Below, piece after piece: positions 44,139-52,069 of a stretch of 64,000 nt of DNA (positions within the stretch are counted from its first letter, which is position 1; each line of letters starts with the position of its first letter). Source of the stretch: Candidatus Krumholzibacteriota bacterium (GTDB lineage: Bacteria > Krumholzibacteriota > Krumholzibacteriia > LZORAL124-64-63); NCBI GenBank assembly GCA_024277025.1, contig JAJRWA010000083.1, positions 40,967 to 104,966 on the forward strand, written 5' to 3'. Position numbers and translations under genes: made by a program. Under the pieces are notes generated by a model, which saw only the letters and a program-made list of their open reading frames with translations, did no database searches and had not been told where the DNA came from.

Positions 44139-44671
44139 GAGCGCGCCTCCCGGTCCCGCTCGGGCAGGCTGCCGACTTCGCGCAACTGGCCGCGGGCGGC
44201 GCGGTCTTCATGCAGGAACTGTTTGGTGATGTTGTAGCCCCGCGGGCGCGGTTGGCGGCAGACCCAGTAGGTCCAGCGGGCGTCCCGGAAGCGGCGGTGC
44301 AGGGGGTCACGACCGAGCAGGCGCAGCAGCAGGGCGACCGGCAGGAAAAACAGGAAGAAGAAAGGCACCAGCAGGACGTAGGCCAGGCAAGTCCCCACGG
44401 CCCGGCCGAGCGTCTGCCCGAAAGCGTGTACCGGTCGGTAGGCCTGGGGCAGGGCCAGACCCAGCGCCAGCACCGCTGCGGCCAGCCCGGCCACGATTCT
44501 GCCGGCCAGGACGTGATGCAGCCAGTAGAGCAGGATTGCTGCGACGATCCCCATGACCACGGCCTGGATCACCGCGGCCCGGCGCAGGCCACCGGTACGG
44601 TCGGCGTTGCCGGCCACTGCTTCGCGCCAGTTCCAGGTTACCTGCAGGACTCGGGTCTGGTTGTCGGGCAT
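44135..44671 (-). CDS. SxtJ-family membrane protein
   Basis: A 178-residue protein with two to four hydrophobic segments (about 33-50, 58-75, 93-117) followed by a basic cytosolic tail with LLGRDPLHRRFRDARWTYWVCR. The PLHRR...YWV ending is typical of the SxtJ family encoded beside carbamoyltransferases, first noted in saxitoxin clusters. Function is unknown; it may anchor the carbamoyltransferase to the membrane. It heads a three-gene minus-strand operon with 4-base and 20-base junctions. Upstream are two direct repeats GTTTCGGGTG (44691-44700, 44711-44720). Confidence 0.82.
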   Translation of the reverse strand: MPDNQTRVLQVTWNWREAVAGNADRTGGLRRAAVIQAVVMGIVAAILLYWLHHVLAGRIVAGLAAAVLALGLALPQAYRPVHAFGQTLGRAVGTCLAYVLLVPFFFLFFLPVALLLRLLGRDPLHRRFRDARWTYWVCRQPRPRGYNITKQFLHEDRAARGQLREVGSLPERDREARS

Positions 44672-44690
44672 GGACTGTTGGCCTGTCTCG

Positions 44691-44720
44691 GTTTCGGGTG
44701 CAAGATTCCGGTTTCGGGTG
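44691..44720 (-). repeat. Direct repeat GTTTCGGGTG x2 upstream of the SxtJ operon
   Basis: Two copies of GTTTCGGGTG (44691-44700 and 44711-44720), 20 bases start to start (about two helical turns), lie 20-50 bases upstream of the ATG at 44671. The spacing would place two regulator monomers on one DNA face, but no regulator is known. Confidence 0.4.
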
Positions 44721-44723
44721 AAA

Positions 44724-44751
44724 GAACTGCCCCGGCTGGCCGGGGCAGTTC
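44724..44751 (-). terminator. Terminator hairpin after etfA
   Basis: GAACTGCCCCGG (44724-44735) and CCGGGGCAGTTC (44740-44751) form a perfect 12-bp stem with a 4-base loop. On the minus strand only three T residues follow. It is placed between the etfA stop and the SxtJ operon. Confidence 0.65.
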
Positions 44752-44788
44752 CATGTCGACCACCAATTATAGCAGAGTTCAGGCCGCG

Positions 44789-45760
44789 TCAGCTCCTGAT
44801 TTTCCCCACTTCGTCGGTCAGCGCGGGCACGATGTCGAACAGGTCCGCCACGACACCGTAGTCGGCCACCTTGAAGATGGGCGCGGCGGCATCCTTGTTG
44901 ATCGCCACGATGCACTTGCTGCTGCTCATGCCCGCCAGATGCTGGATGGCGCCACTGATGCCGCAGGCGATATACAGGTTCGGTCCGACGGTCTTGCCCG
45001 TCTGGCCCACCTGGTGGGAGTACTCGACCCAGCCCGCATCGACGATGGCCCGGCTGGCGCCCGCGGCGGCCCCGAGGCTGGCGGCCAGCTTCTCGATCAA
45101 CTCGTAGTTCTCCGGGCCCTTGATGCCGCGGCCGCCGCTGACGACGATCTCGGCCTCGGTCAACTCCACGGTGCCGCCACTGCTGGCGGCCACGCTCTTG
45201 ACCACGGCCTTGGACGTGACTCCGGCCGTGCCGGCGTCGAAGTTCTCCACCGTGGCACTGCCGGCCTTTTCCGCCATGACGAAGGCGTTGGGCCGGATGC
45301 CGACCACCGCGGTGGCCGTCGACCAGGTCACGTCGGTGAAGCACTTGCCGGCGAAAACGGGCCGGCGCACTTCCCAGGCACCATCGAACTTCAGGCCGAC
45401 CGCGTCGCTGACACAGGCGCAGCCCAGCTTGGCTGCGGTCTTGGGACCGAGGTCCTTGCCCATGGCCGTCGAGCCCATCAGCAGCACATCCGGGCTCTGG
45501 GCCCGGCAGAAGGCGGCCAGGGCCGTGCCGTACAGCTCGCTGTTGTAGACGGCCAACTCGTCGCCACCGGCGGCAAAGAGCTTGTCGGCTCCGTACTTGC
45601 CGGCTTCGGCCGCCGCTGCGTTGGCGTCGCCGCCGACCAGCACGCCTCAGACCTCGCCACCATTGGCGTCGGCCAGGCGGCGCGCTTCGCTGATCATCTG
45701 CCAGGCAACCTTCTTGAGGGCGCCGTCGCGTTGTTCGATAAACACGGCAATATTCGGCAT
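44789..45760 (-). CDS. etfA: Electron transfer flavoprotein alpha subunit with in-frame TGA at codon 38
   Basis: A 323-codon frame. The C-terminal FAD domain is canonical (SRAIVDAGW, SHQVGQTGKTVGPNLYIACGISGAIQHLAGM, IVAINKDAAAPIF). ATG 45760 has a strong GGGAGGAAA ribosome site and starts MPNIAVFIEQRDG, as EtfA should. Codon 38 (45647-45649) is TGA, between GGEV and GVLVGGD, in the same frame; everything else is intact. Possible explanations are a nonsense mutation, a consensus error, reinitiation at GTG 45643, or recoding. EtfA binds FAD and passes electrons from dehydrogenases to a quinone reductase. It follows etfB by 19 bases. Confidence 0.88.
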
Positions 45761-45779
45761 GACTTTCCTCCCTCTCAGG

Positions 45780-46559
45780 TTAAATGACCTTGGCTTCTTC
45801 GTTGAGCAGGCGGGCCAGTTCCCGGGCCGCGGCCGCGGGATCCTCGGCGTCGATCAGCTTGCACTCGCCGCGCGCGTGCGGGGGCGAATACAGCTTCACC
45901 GTGACCAGGCTCGCGGGCACTTCGATACCCAGATCCGCACAGGACACTTCTTCCATGGGCTTCATGCCGGCCTTCATGATATTGGGCAGACTCGGCAGAC
46001 GGGGTTCGTTCAGGCCCTTCTGGCAGGTCAGTACGGCCGGCAGTGAGGCCTCGACGATTTCCTTGCCGCCCTCGATCTCACGCTCGGCGGTCAGGTTGCC
46101 GTCGCCCAGATCGAGCTTGGTGACGGTCGAGACGTGGGCCATGTCCAGTTGCTCGGCCAGCAGTACGCCCAGCTGTCCGCTGTCGTTGTCGATGGCCTTG
46201 ATGCCGGTCAGCACCAGATCATAACCGTCGCGCTTGATGACCGCAGCCATGGCCGTCGCCAGGGCCATTTCATCGGCGCCGATCAGTTCGGGGTCCGTGA
46301 TGATGACGGCCTTGTCACAGCCGACGGCCAGACAGTCCTTCTTCAGCGTCTCTTTGACCGCAGCCGGGCCGGCGGTTATGGCCGTCACTTCGACCTCGCC
46401 TCCGGCTTCCTTGATCTTGATGGCTTCCTCGACGGCGTAGGCGTCGTAGGGGTTCAGGACCCGGGTGAAACCGGATTCGTCCAACTGCGCGGCGGGCGCG
46501 GCCAGATTGATCCTGGTTTCCGAATCGGGGACCTGTTTCACACACACGGCAATCTTCAT
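45780..46559 (-). CDS. etfB: Electron transfer flavoprotein beta subunit
   Basis: A 259-residue subunit that binds AMP or a bifurcating FAD and pairs with EtfA. MKIAVCVKQVPDSETRI at the start, LTGIKAIDNDSGQLG in the nucleotide site and the ETF-beta signature region LPAVLTCQKGLNEPRLPSLPNIMKA are present. ATG 46559 has GGAGGAA upstream. It is first in the minus-strand etfBA operon, under a near-consensus promoter, and divergent from the GlcD-GlcE fusion gene, which suggests that this flavin oxidase may donate electrons to the ETF. Confidence 0.95.
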   Translation of the reverse strand: MKIAVCVKQVPDSETRINLAAPAAQLDESGFTRVLNPYDAYAVEEAIKIKEAGGEVEVTAITAGPAAVKETLKKDCLAVGCDKAVIITDPELIGADEMALATAMAAVIKRDGYDLVLTGIKAIDNDSGQLGVLLAEQLDMAHVSTVTKLDLGDGNLTAEREIEGGKEIVEASLPAVLTCQKGLNEPRLPSLPNIMKAGMKPMEEVSCADLGIEVPASLVTVKLYSPPHARGECKLIDAEDPAAAARELARLLNEEAKVI

Positions 46560-46579
46560 GGTTCCTCCATCGCTGGGCT

Positions 46580-46593
46580 CATCCACGTGAATG
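46580..46593. promoter_or_regulatory. Imperfect palindrome CATCCACGTGAATG in the etfB leader
   Basis: CAT-C-CACGTG-A-ATG is a 14-base near-palindrome between the etfB start and its promoter. It contains a TGAATG hexamer (46588-46593), and another TGAATG lies at 46645-46650 beside the -35, recalling the half-sites of the palindrome at 35457. Confidence 0.35.
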
Positions 46594-46615
46594 GGTGGCT
46601 GGCATATCACGCCCC

Positions 46616-46644
46616 ATAATAAAAGGTGGGCCGGGGCGCGTCAA
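46616..46644 (-). promoter_or_regulatory. Strong sigma-70-type promoter of etfBA
   Basis: On the minus strand TTGACG (46644-46639), a 17-base spacer and TATTAT (46621-46616) match consensus at 5/6 each. The predicted start of transcription is about 50 bases upstream of etfB. Confidence 0.65.
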
Positions 46645-46749
46645 TGAATGGCGAAGCGGGGAACCGCCTGAATCCAGTGGCATTTCGCCCGGAGGCGGGC
46701 GATTATAGGCACAACGGCAGAGCCCAGGTGGGACCGGACAGGAGAGTGG

Positions 46750-49194
46750 ATGAGCGGCAGGCCAGCAACGGGGAACAAATCCGGAATCAACGGCGCTGCG
46801 GCGGCGCTGGTGGACGGCCTGCGGGCGGTGCTGGGCCCTTCCGGCCTGATGACCGATCCGGCGGCGGCACTGGTCTATGCTCACGATGCTTCGCACCTCG
46901 AACTGGGCCGGCCGCTGGCCGTGGCCCTGCCCGCGACGGTCGCGGAGCTGCGCCGGGTGATGAGCCTGTGCGCGGCAATGAGGGTGCCGGTGGTCACGCG
47001 GGGCAGCGGCACCGGTCTCAGCGGCGGCGCCGTGCCCGCCGACGGCTCGGTGGTGCTGGGCACCGGCCGGCTGCAGGCCCTGGGCACCGTTGACCGGCGG
47101 CGGGGGCGGATCCAGGCCGCGGCCGGAGTCCTGAACGAGCGCGTCTCGACCGTGACCAGAGCAGCCGGATTCCATTTCGCCCCGGATCCTTCGAGCCAGT
47201 CGGCCGCCACCATCGGCGGCAATATCGCCACCAACGCGGGCGGGCCGCACTGCCTGCGCCATGGCGTGACGCTGCACCATCTGGGGCGCCTGTCCTGGAT
47301 CGACAGCCAAGGTGTGCAGCACGACACGGGCCACGGTACCGCGGGCGAGCGCGGACTCGATCTGCGCAGTCTGCTGTGCGGCAGCGAGGGAACCCTGGGC
47401 GTGATTGTTGGCGCGGAACTGGAACTGGTGCCCAACCCGAGGGCTCTGGTCACCCTGCTGGCCTTCTTTCCGGAGTTGGACGACGCCACCGGGGCCGTGG
47501 TCGAATTGTTGGGCGAAGGCCTGCTGCCGGTCGCGGTGGAGATGGTCGATCAGGGCATGCTGCGGGCCGTGGAAGAGGCCTTCGCCTTCGGCTTTCCCAC
47601 CGATGTGGCCGTGGCCATGATCGTCGAGTTTGCCGGCAGCGAGGACGCCGTGGACGAGGACGGCCGCCGGGCCGGCGCTCTGCTGGATGCCGCCGGCGCG
47701 CGCGAGGTGCGCAGGGCCGAGGACGCCGCCGAGCGGTCAGCCCTCTGGCTTTGCCGCAAGAAGGCCTTTGGTGCGGTCGGGCGCCTGGCGCCAAGCTACG
47801 TGACCATGGACGTGGTGGTGCCGCTGGGGCACCTGCCGGGACTGGTGCGCGAGATCCAGGTGATCAAGCGGCGCCATGGCGTCGAGATTGCCACGGCGTT
47901 TCACGCCGGTGACGGCAACCTGCATCCGGGCATCCATTACGACGACCGGGATCCGGACGCCAGCCGGCGGGCCCACGCCGCCGCCGACGAGATCATCGGT
48001 GCGGCGTTGGCCCGGGGCGGCAGCTCCACGGGGGAACACGGCGTGGGCATCGAGAAGCTGCATGCGCTGCCCTGGCAACTGGACGCGGTCACGGCCCGCC
48101 TGCACCGCGATATCAAGCGGGCCTGCGATCCGGCCGACCTGCTGAATCCGGGCAAGGCCGTGCCCGGCGCGGAAGCCCGGTACGCCGACCTGAAGCCGGT
48201 GCCGCCGGAGCTGACGTTCCAGTGGGACAGTCTGTCGGTGACCGCGCCGGCCGGTTGCCGCCTGTCCGCGATCCAGGACGCGGCCATGGCCCATGGGCTG
48301 TGGCTGCCGCTGGGTGTGCCCGGCCGTGGGCGAGAGCCCGGCCTGGCCCATGATCCGACCGTGGCCGAGCTGCTGGATCATCTGGCGGTCGGCCCGAGTC
48401 TGCTGGGCACCGGCACCCCGCGCGACTACCTGCTGGAGAGCTGGGCGGAAACCGGGGGAGGCGAGGTTTTCCACAGCGGGGTGCCGGTTTTCAAGAACGT
48501 CGCCGGGTACGCGCTGCACCACATGCTGTGCGGCTCCGGCGGGGTGTTTGTCCGGCATCTGGCGGCGACCTTCCAACTGCGGCCCCGGCCGGAGCAGGTC
48601 CTGTTGCTGAGGCTGAGTCCCGGCGCCGGCGAGCCTGCAGTGCCGGACGCGTTCTGGCAGTGGCTGGCGGCGCGTCGGGGGCGGCTGGCAGCACCGCAGG
48701 TGATTGCCGCTGCCGACGGGAGCCTGCTGCTGCTGGTGGCCGGCCGGGACCGTCCCTGGGATCTGGGTGGTGTCGCCGGCGAGCTGACGGAACTGCTGGG
48801 GCCGCCGGCGTGGCGGGTGAAATTGCTGGCGGCGGTCCCTTTCGCCACGGCCGCGACCTTGCTGAGCAGCGGTGAATTGCCGGCCTGGAGCCTGGGCGCC
48901 AGCGACTGGACGGCCCTGGCGCCGCTGGCTGGGGCCGACTTCCTGCCCGCCGCCCCTCTGCCGACCGGATTCATTCGGCAGGGTCGACCGGATCGCCTCT
49001 GGGTCCCGCAGCAGGTGCCGGCTGCGGCCGGATGGCAGGCTGATCCGGTGATCAGCGCCGGGCTTGTCAGTGGCCTGCCGGCGCCGGCGCCGGGCGTCCC
49101 GCGCGAGCTTCTGGGCCGCCTGAAACAGATTTTTGATCCGCACCGACAACTGCCCACCCCGTCCTGGCTGGCCGAGGTTGTTAGCGATGAGTGA
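46750..49194 (+). CDS. Fused GlcD-GlcE-type FAD-linked oxidase
   Basis: An 814-residue protein. Residues 1-480 form a complete FAD_binding_4/FAD-oxidase_C enzyme of the GlcD/D-lactate dehydrogenase class (PVVTRGSGTGLSGGAVP, GFHFAPDPSSQSAATIGGNIATNAGG, FHAGDGNLHPGIHYD, GEHGVGIEK). Residues about 490-814 look like GlcE without its first FAD strand (VTAPAGCRLSAI, GVPVFKNVAGYALHHMLCGSGG, FDPHRQLPTPSW). Such oxidases oxidise glycolate or D-lactate. AGGAGAG precedes ATG 46750. The next gene, GlcF-like, overlaps its stop by 8 bases, so the two products should form one complex. Confidence 0.88.
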   Translation: MSGRPATGNKSGINGAAAALVDGLRAVLGPSGLMTDPAAALVYAHDASHLELGRPLAVALPATVAELRRVMSLCAAMRVPVVTRGSGTGLSGGAVPADGSVVLGTGRLQALGTVDRRRGRIQAAAGVLNERVSTVTRAAGFHFAPDPSSQSAATIGGNIATNAGGPHCLRHGVTLHHLGRLSWIDSQGVQHDTGHGTAGERGLDLRSLLCGSEGTLGVIVGAELELVPNPRALVTLLAFFPELDDATGAVVELLGEGLLPVAVEMVDQGMLRAVEEAFAFGFPTDVAVAMIVEFAGSEDAVDEDGRRAGALLDAAGAREVRRAEDAAERSALWLCRKKAFGAVGRLAPSYVTMDVVVPLGHLPGLVREIQVIKRRHGVEIATAFHAGDGNLHPGIHYDDRDPDASRRAHAAADEIIGAALARGGSSTGEHGVGIEKLHALPWQLDAVTARLHRDIKRACDPADLLNPGKAVPGAEARYADLKPVPPELTFQWDSLSVTAPAGCRLSAIQDAAMAHGLWLPLGVPGRGREPGLAHDPTVAELLDHLAVGPSLLGTGTPRDYLLESWAETGGGEVFHSGVPVFKNVAGYALHHMLCGSGGVFVRHLAATFQLRPRPEQVLLLRLSPGAGEPAVPDAFWQWLAARRGRLAAPQVIAAADGSLLLLVAGRDRPWDLGGVAGELTELLGPPAWRVKLLAAVPFATAATLLSSGELPAWSLGASDWTALAPLAGADFLPAAPLPTGFIRQGRPDRLWVPQQVPAAAGWQADPVISAGLVSGLPAPAPGVPRELLGRLKQIFDPHRQLPTPSWLAEVVSDE

Positions 49195-50512
49195 GACCCG
49201 GACCCGGCTGGTTGAACTGCTGCGCAACTGCGTGCAATGCGGCCTGTGCCTGCCCCACTGCGCCACCTATCTGGCTTCCGGCAACGAGGTCTTGTCGCCG
49301 CGGGGGCGCCTGATCCTGTTGAACGAGGTGCTGGCGGGCTCAGAGCAGGCACCGGAGTCCTATCTGGCGGCGTTTGACCAGTGCATCGGCTGCCGCGCCT
49401 GCGAGTCCGTTTGCCCCAGCGGCGTGTCCTACGATCTGCTGGCCCACGGTCAGCACCTGGCGGCGCGCCGGCGTGATACGGCGGCGGGACAGCGGCCGGT
49501 GCCCGCCGTGCCAGAACCGGTGCTGCGCCGGCTTGATTCGGTCGATTTCCTGCGGCTGGTCGGCGGCGCCGGGGCTACCGCGCGAAGCCTTTGCCGCACC
49601 ACGCTGGGTGATGGGTGGCGGCGGCGGCTGGCCGGTGGCCCGAAGCCCGTGGCGCAGCTGTCCCGCCTGTTGGGCAGCTTGCCGACCAGCCCGCAGCGGG
49701 ACGCGGACCTCGTGAAATTGATTGACCGCCTGCTGGCTGGCGCCGGGACCGGAACCGCGCCGGCCGCCCGTGCGGCCGCCCGTGCGGCCGAGCCGATCGC
49801 CGACCGCCGACCCTTGCAGTTCTTTGCCGGCTGTGCCAACGCCGGGCTCCTCGCAGGGTCAAGCCGACGCCTGGTCGCTGTGCTGACGGCCGCGGGCTTC
49901 GAGGTGCAGTTTCCCGCGGACCAGGACTGTTGCGGCGCGCTGGCCGCCCACACGGGCCGTCCGGGGCGGGCGGCTGACCTGCAGCGGCGCAACCGGGGCG
50001 CTTTCGCCCTGGCGGACACGGCCGGCGCGGTACCCATTGTCGTCGAGGCGGCGGGATGCACTCTGGAACTGCAGTCCTACGGGCGGGAATTTGCCGAGCG
50101 GGTGGTCGACGCGGTGACTCTGTTGGCTGAAGCGGTGCGGCCCGCCCTGAGGCCGGTCCCCCTGAAGGTCGCCCTCCATGATCCCTGCCATGCCCGCCAC
50201 GGGCTGGGCGTGGTGACGGCGCCGCGCCAGTTGCTGTCGGCTATTCCCGGGCTGACCTGGTGCGAGGCCACCGAGCAAGAGGTCTGCTGCGGCAGTGGCG
50301 GGGCCTGGGGTCTGCGCTATCCGGAAATGTCGGCGGACCTGGCCCGGCGCAAGGCAGCGGACCTGGCGGCCACCGGCGCTGATCTGGTGGTGACGGCCAA
50401 TCCGGGCTGCCTGGGCCAGATCGCCGATGGATTGGCGCTGGAGGCCCCGGGAGTGCCCATTCTGCCTCTGACCGACTTGTGGTGGTACGCTGCCCGCCTG
50501 GACAAAAAATGA
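49187..50512 (+). CDS. glcF: Glycolate/lactate oxidase Fe-S subunit (GlcF-like)
   Basis: A 441-residue protein with two [4Fe-4S] ferredoxin motifs, Cys15/18/21/25 and Cys66/69/72/76, followed by two CCG domains (DQDCCGALAAHTGRPG, EVCCGSGGAWGLRYPEM) and the DPCHARHGLGV motif. It passes electrons from the GlcD-GlcE flavoprotein to a membrane carrier. The central part (about 95-205) is Ala/Arg-rich and longer than in E. coli. ATG 49187 lies within the end of the upstream gene; the frame is open to 49133. Confidence 0.9.
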   Translation: MSETRTRLVELLRNCVQCGLCLPHCATYLASGNEVLSPRGRLILLNEVLAGSEQAPESYLAAFDQCIGCRACESVCPSGVSYDLLAHGQHLAARRRDTAAGQRPVPAVPEPVLRRLDSVDFLRLVGGAGATARSLCRTTLGDGWRRRLAGGPKPVAQLSRLLGSLPTSPQRDADLVKLIDRLLAGAGTGTAPAARAAARAAEPIADRRPLQFFAGCANAGLLAGSSRRLVAVLTAAGFEVQFPADQDCCGALAAHTGRPGRAADLQRRNRGAFALADTAGAVPIVVEAAGCTLELQSYGREFAERVVDAVTLLAEAVRPALRPVPLKVALHDPCHARHGLGVVTAPRQLLSAIPGLTWCEATEQEVCCGSGGAWGLRYPEMSADLARRKAADLAATGADLVVTANPGCLGQIADGLALEAPGVPILPLTDLWWYAARLDKK

Positions 50513-50532
50513 CCGCTGTCCGAAGACAGCGG
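50504..50532 (-). terminator. Intrinsic terminator of the outer-membrane protein gene
   Basis: On the minus strand CCGCTGTC, a UUCG tetraloop and GACAGCGG (50532-50513) form a perfect 8-bp stem, followed by TC and a run of six T residues (A residues 50504-50509 on plus). It overlaps the stop of the convergent GlcF gene. Confidence 0.88.
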
Positions 50533-50561
50533 CCATGGGAAACTGCAGGCCGAACAGTAGC

Positions 50562-51623
50562 CTAGAAGCCGTAATTCAACCCGATGGACAAGGCCCAGGC
50601 GTGAGTGTTGCTCCACAGCCCGTCGACATCCTCCCACTTGAGTTCGTCCTCGGTCAGGAAGTAGCGCCAGGCCCACTCCAGTTCCAGCATCAGCTTGCGG
50701 CCCAACTCGTATTCGGTCCCGGCACCGAACGAAAAGGCCAGATCGTCACCCTCGAGCGGATGCAGCCCCGGCGTGACGATGGCGGAGCCGCGGCCGTTCT
50801 CGTGCAGGGCCCAACTGGCCTGGCCGACCGCGCCGGTCAGGTAGGGGTTGAACTTGCTGTTGGGCATCATGATGTTGCCCAGATAACCCGAGATCCCGAT
50901 CTCCATGCCGTCCAGCTTCAGGTAGCTGTCGCCGGTGACGTTCAGATCCGGGTACTGGCCCAGCTTGGTCGCATCATCGGTGTAGTCCATGCCGCCGCGG
51001 TAGTAGCGGAAGAAGATGTTGAACCCGTCCATGACGAACCATTTGAAAGCCGCGTCATAATTCGGCGTGCTGACCGTCATGCTGTTCAGGTTGTAGACAT
51101 CGTCCTTGATCACATACAAGGCGGTCCAGTAGCTGAAACGCGCGTCCACGGCGAAGTTGTAGTCATGCCGGATGCGCGCCGGTTCCGGCGGCTCCTGGCC
51201 ATCGGCCATGGCCACGACCTCGGAGCCGGGGACCCGCTTGAACTTCACGAAACGACTGCTGCCGTGCAGGGAGAAGGTGCCCGTCACCCGATCGTCACCG
51301 GCCACGTACGAGCCGCTGAAATTCAGGGGGAAGGGGGCGTTGGCCGGTTTGAAGGTGAAGCTGATCCGGGTGTCGGTGACCCTGAGGTTGGACACCGTGG
51401 TTTCGCCAATGGTGGGATCCTCCAGGGTTCCCGCCCAGGTGCTGCCCTCTTTCTGGAGAGTCAGGTGGACCTGGACTTTTTTCCCGTCCGGAGTCTTGAC
51501 TTCGCCAACCCACTGCCCGGCGGGCGTGGTCCCGGCCAGAGCGGCCCAGGGCAGAAGCAGGGCGCCACAAAGAACTGTCATCGCAATAGCAGACCGAACC
51601 CGGGGAAGGATTCCCTGAGACAT
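50562..51623 (-). CDS. Outer-membrane beta-barrel protein with N-terminal lipocalin-like domain
   Basis: A 353-residue exported protein: a signal peptide (SAIAMTVLCGALLLPWAALAG), a first beta domain (about 30-125: GQWVGEVKTPDGKKVQVHLTLQ, TISFTFKPANAPFPLNF-like strands) and a second region (about 150-353) with alternating amphipathic strands ending in GLNYGF. The C-terminal Phe is typical of BAM-inserted barrels. ATG 51623 was chosen because GAGGAG lies seven bases upstream; the earlier ATG 51629 is too close to that site. It has a well-matched promoter and its own terminator, so it is probably monocistronic. Function unknown. Confidence 0.78.
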   Translation of the reverse strand: MSQGILPRVRSAIAMTVLCGALLLPWAALAGTTPAGQWVGEVKTPDGKKVQVHLTLQKEGSTWAGTLEDPTIGETTVSNLRVTDTRISFTFKPANAPFPLNFSGSYVAGDDRVTGTFSLHGSSRFVKFKRVPGSEVVAMADGQEPPEPARIRHDYNFAVDARFSYWTALYVIKDDVYNLNSMTVSTPNYDAAFKWFVMDGFNIFFRYYRGGMDYTDDATKLGQYPDLNVTGDSYLKLDGMEIGISGYLGNIMMPNSKFNPYLTGAVGQASWALHENGRGSAIVTPGLHPLEGDDLAFSFGAGTEYELGRKLMLELEWAWRYFLTEDELKWEDVDGLWSNTHAWALSIGLNYGF

Positions 51624-51676
51624 TGGCATTCTCCTCATCAATGGACTCCAATAAGCCGTCTGGGGTGGTGCGTGAA

Positions 51677-51705
51677 AATATACAGTTTGGGTCGATCCTT
51701 GTCCA
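51677..51705 (-). promoter_or_regulatory. Promoter of the outer-membrane protein gene
   Basis: Minus-strand TGGACA (51705-51700), a 17-base spacer and TATATT (51682-51677) match consensus at 5/6 each; the start codon is about 50 bases downstream of the -10. Confidence 0.62.
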
Positions 51706-51787
51706 ATCGCTTGTTTACAGCCGGCCGTCTGGCCGCCGCCGGGCGGAAGAAAAGCGGCGGTCGGCGGCAAAATCGGCAATATGGTAC

Positions 51788-51817
51788 TTGCATTTTGTGC
51801 GATCCTTTCGGTATACT
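51788..51817 (+). promoter_or_regulatory. Candidate promoter of the adenosine deaminase gene
   Basis: TTGCAT (51788-51793), 18 bases, TATACT (51812-51817; 5/6). It would give a leader of nearly 250 bases before the start at 52070. Confidence 0.45.
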
Positions 51818-52069
51818 GAGTTGCGAGGTGGAGTTTGCCCGGGTCCCCGGTTTTGCCGTGGGAACCATCCGCCGACTTCATCTGGCATTTTTCGATGCGG
51901 GTTTTCACAGAATCTTGGCTGGATTCTCGTGAAGAATTCGAAGTTGTTTCAAAGGTCTCAGGGGAATGAGTCGCCCTCTGTACGCTGGAGAAACAGTCTT
52001 CGCCCGCATCGATAATTTTTTAGCTGCAGGTTGCCAGGCTGTGACTCCCGCCGGCCCATCGGAGAACCC

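Larger units (their letters stand above)
51624..52069. other. 446-base divergent intergenic region
   Basis: It holds the minus-strand promoter at 51677-51705 and the plus-strand candidate at 51788-51817. From 51818 to 52069 I see no gene and no riboswitch I recognise; an AATTTTTT tract lies at about 52013-52020. The last 10 bases include the GGAGAA ribosome site of the adenosine deaminase gene. Confidence 0.6.

Noticed and set aside
42369..44237. A 622-codon plus-strand frame across the carbamoyltransferase gene
   Set aside because: It mirrors a clear carbamoyltransferase on the minus strand and has no recognisable motif of its own.
50535..51932. Plus-strand frame of 465 codons opposite the outer-membrane protein gene
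   Set aside because: The minus-strand product has a signal peptide, beta strands, promoter and terminator; the plus frame has none.
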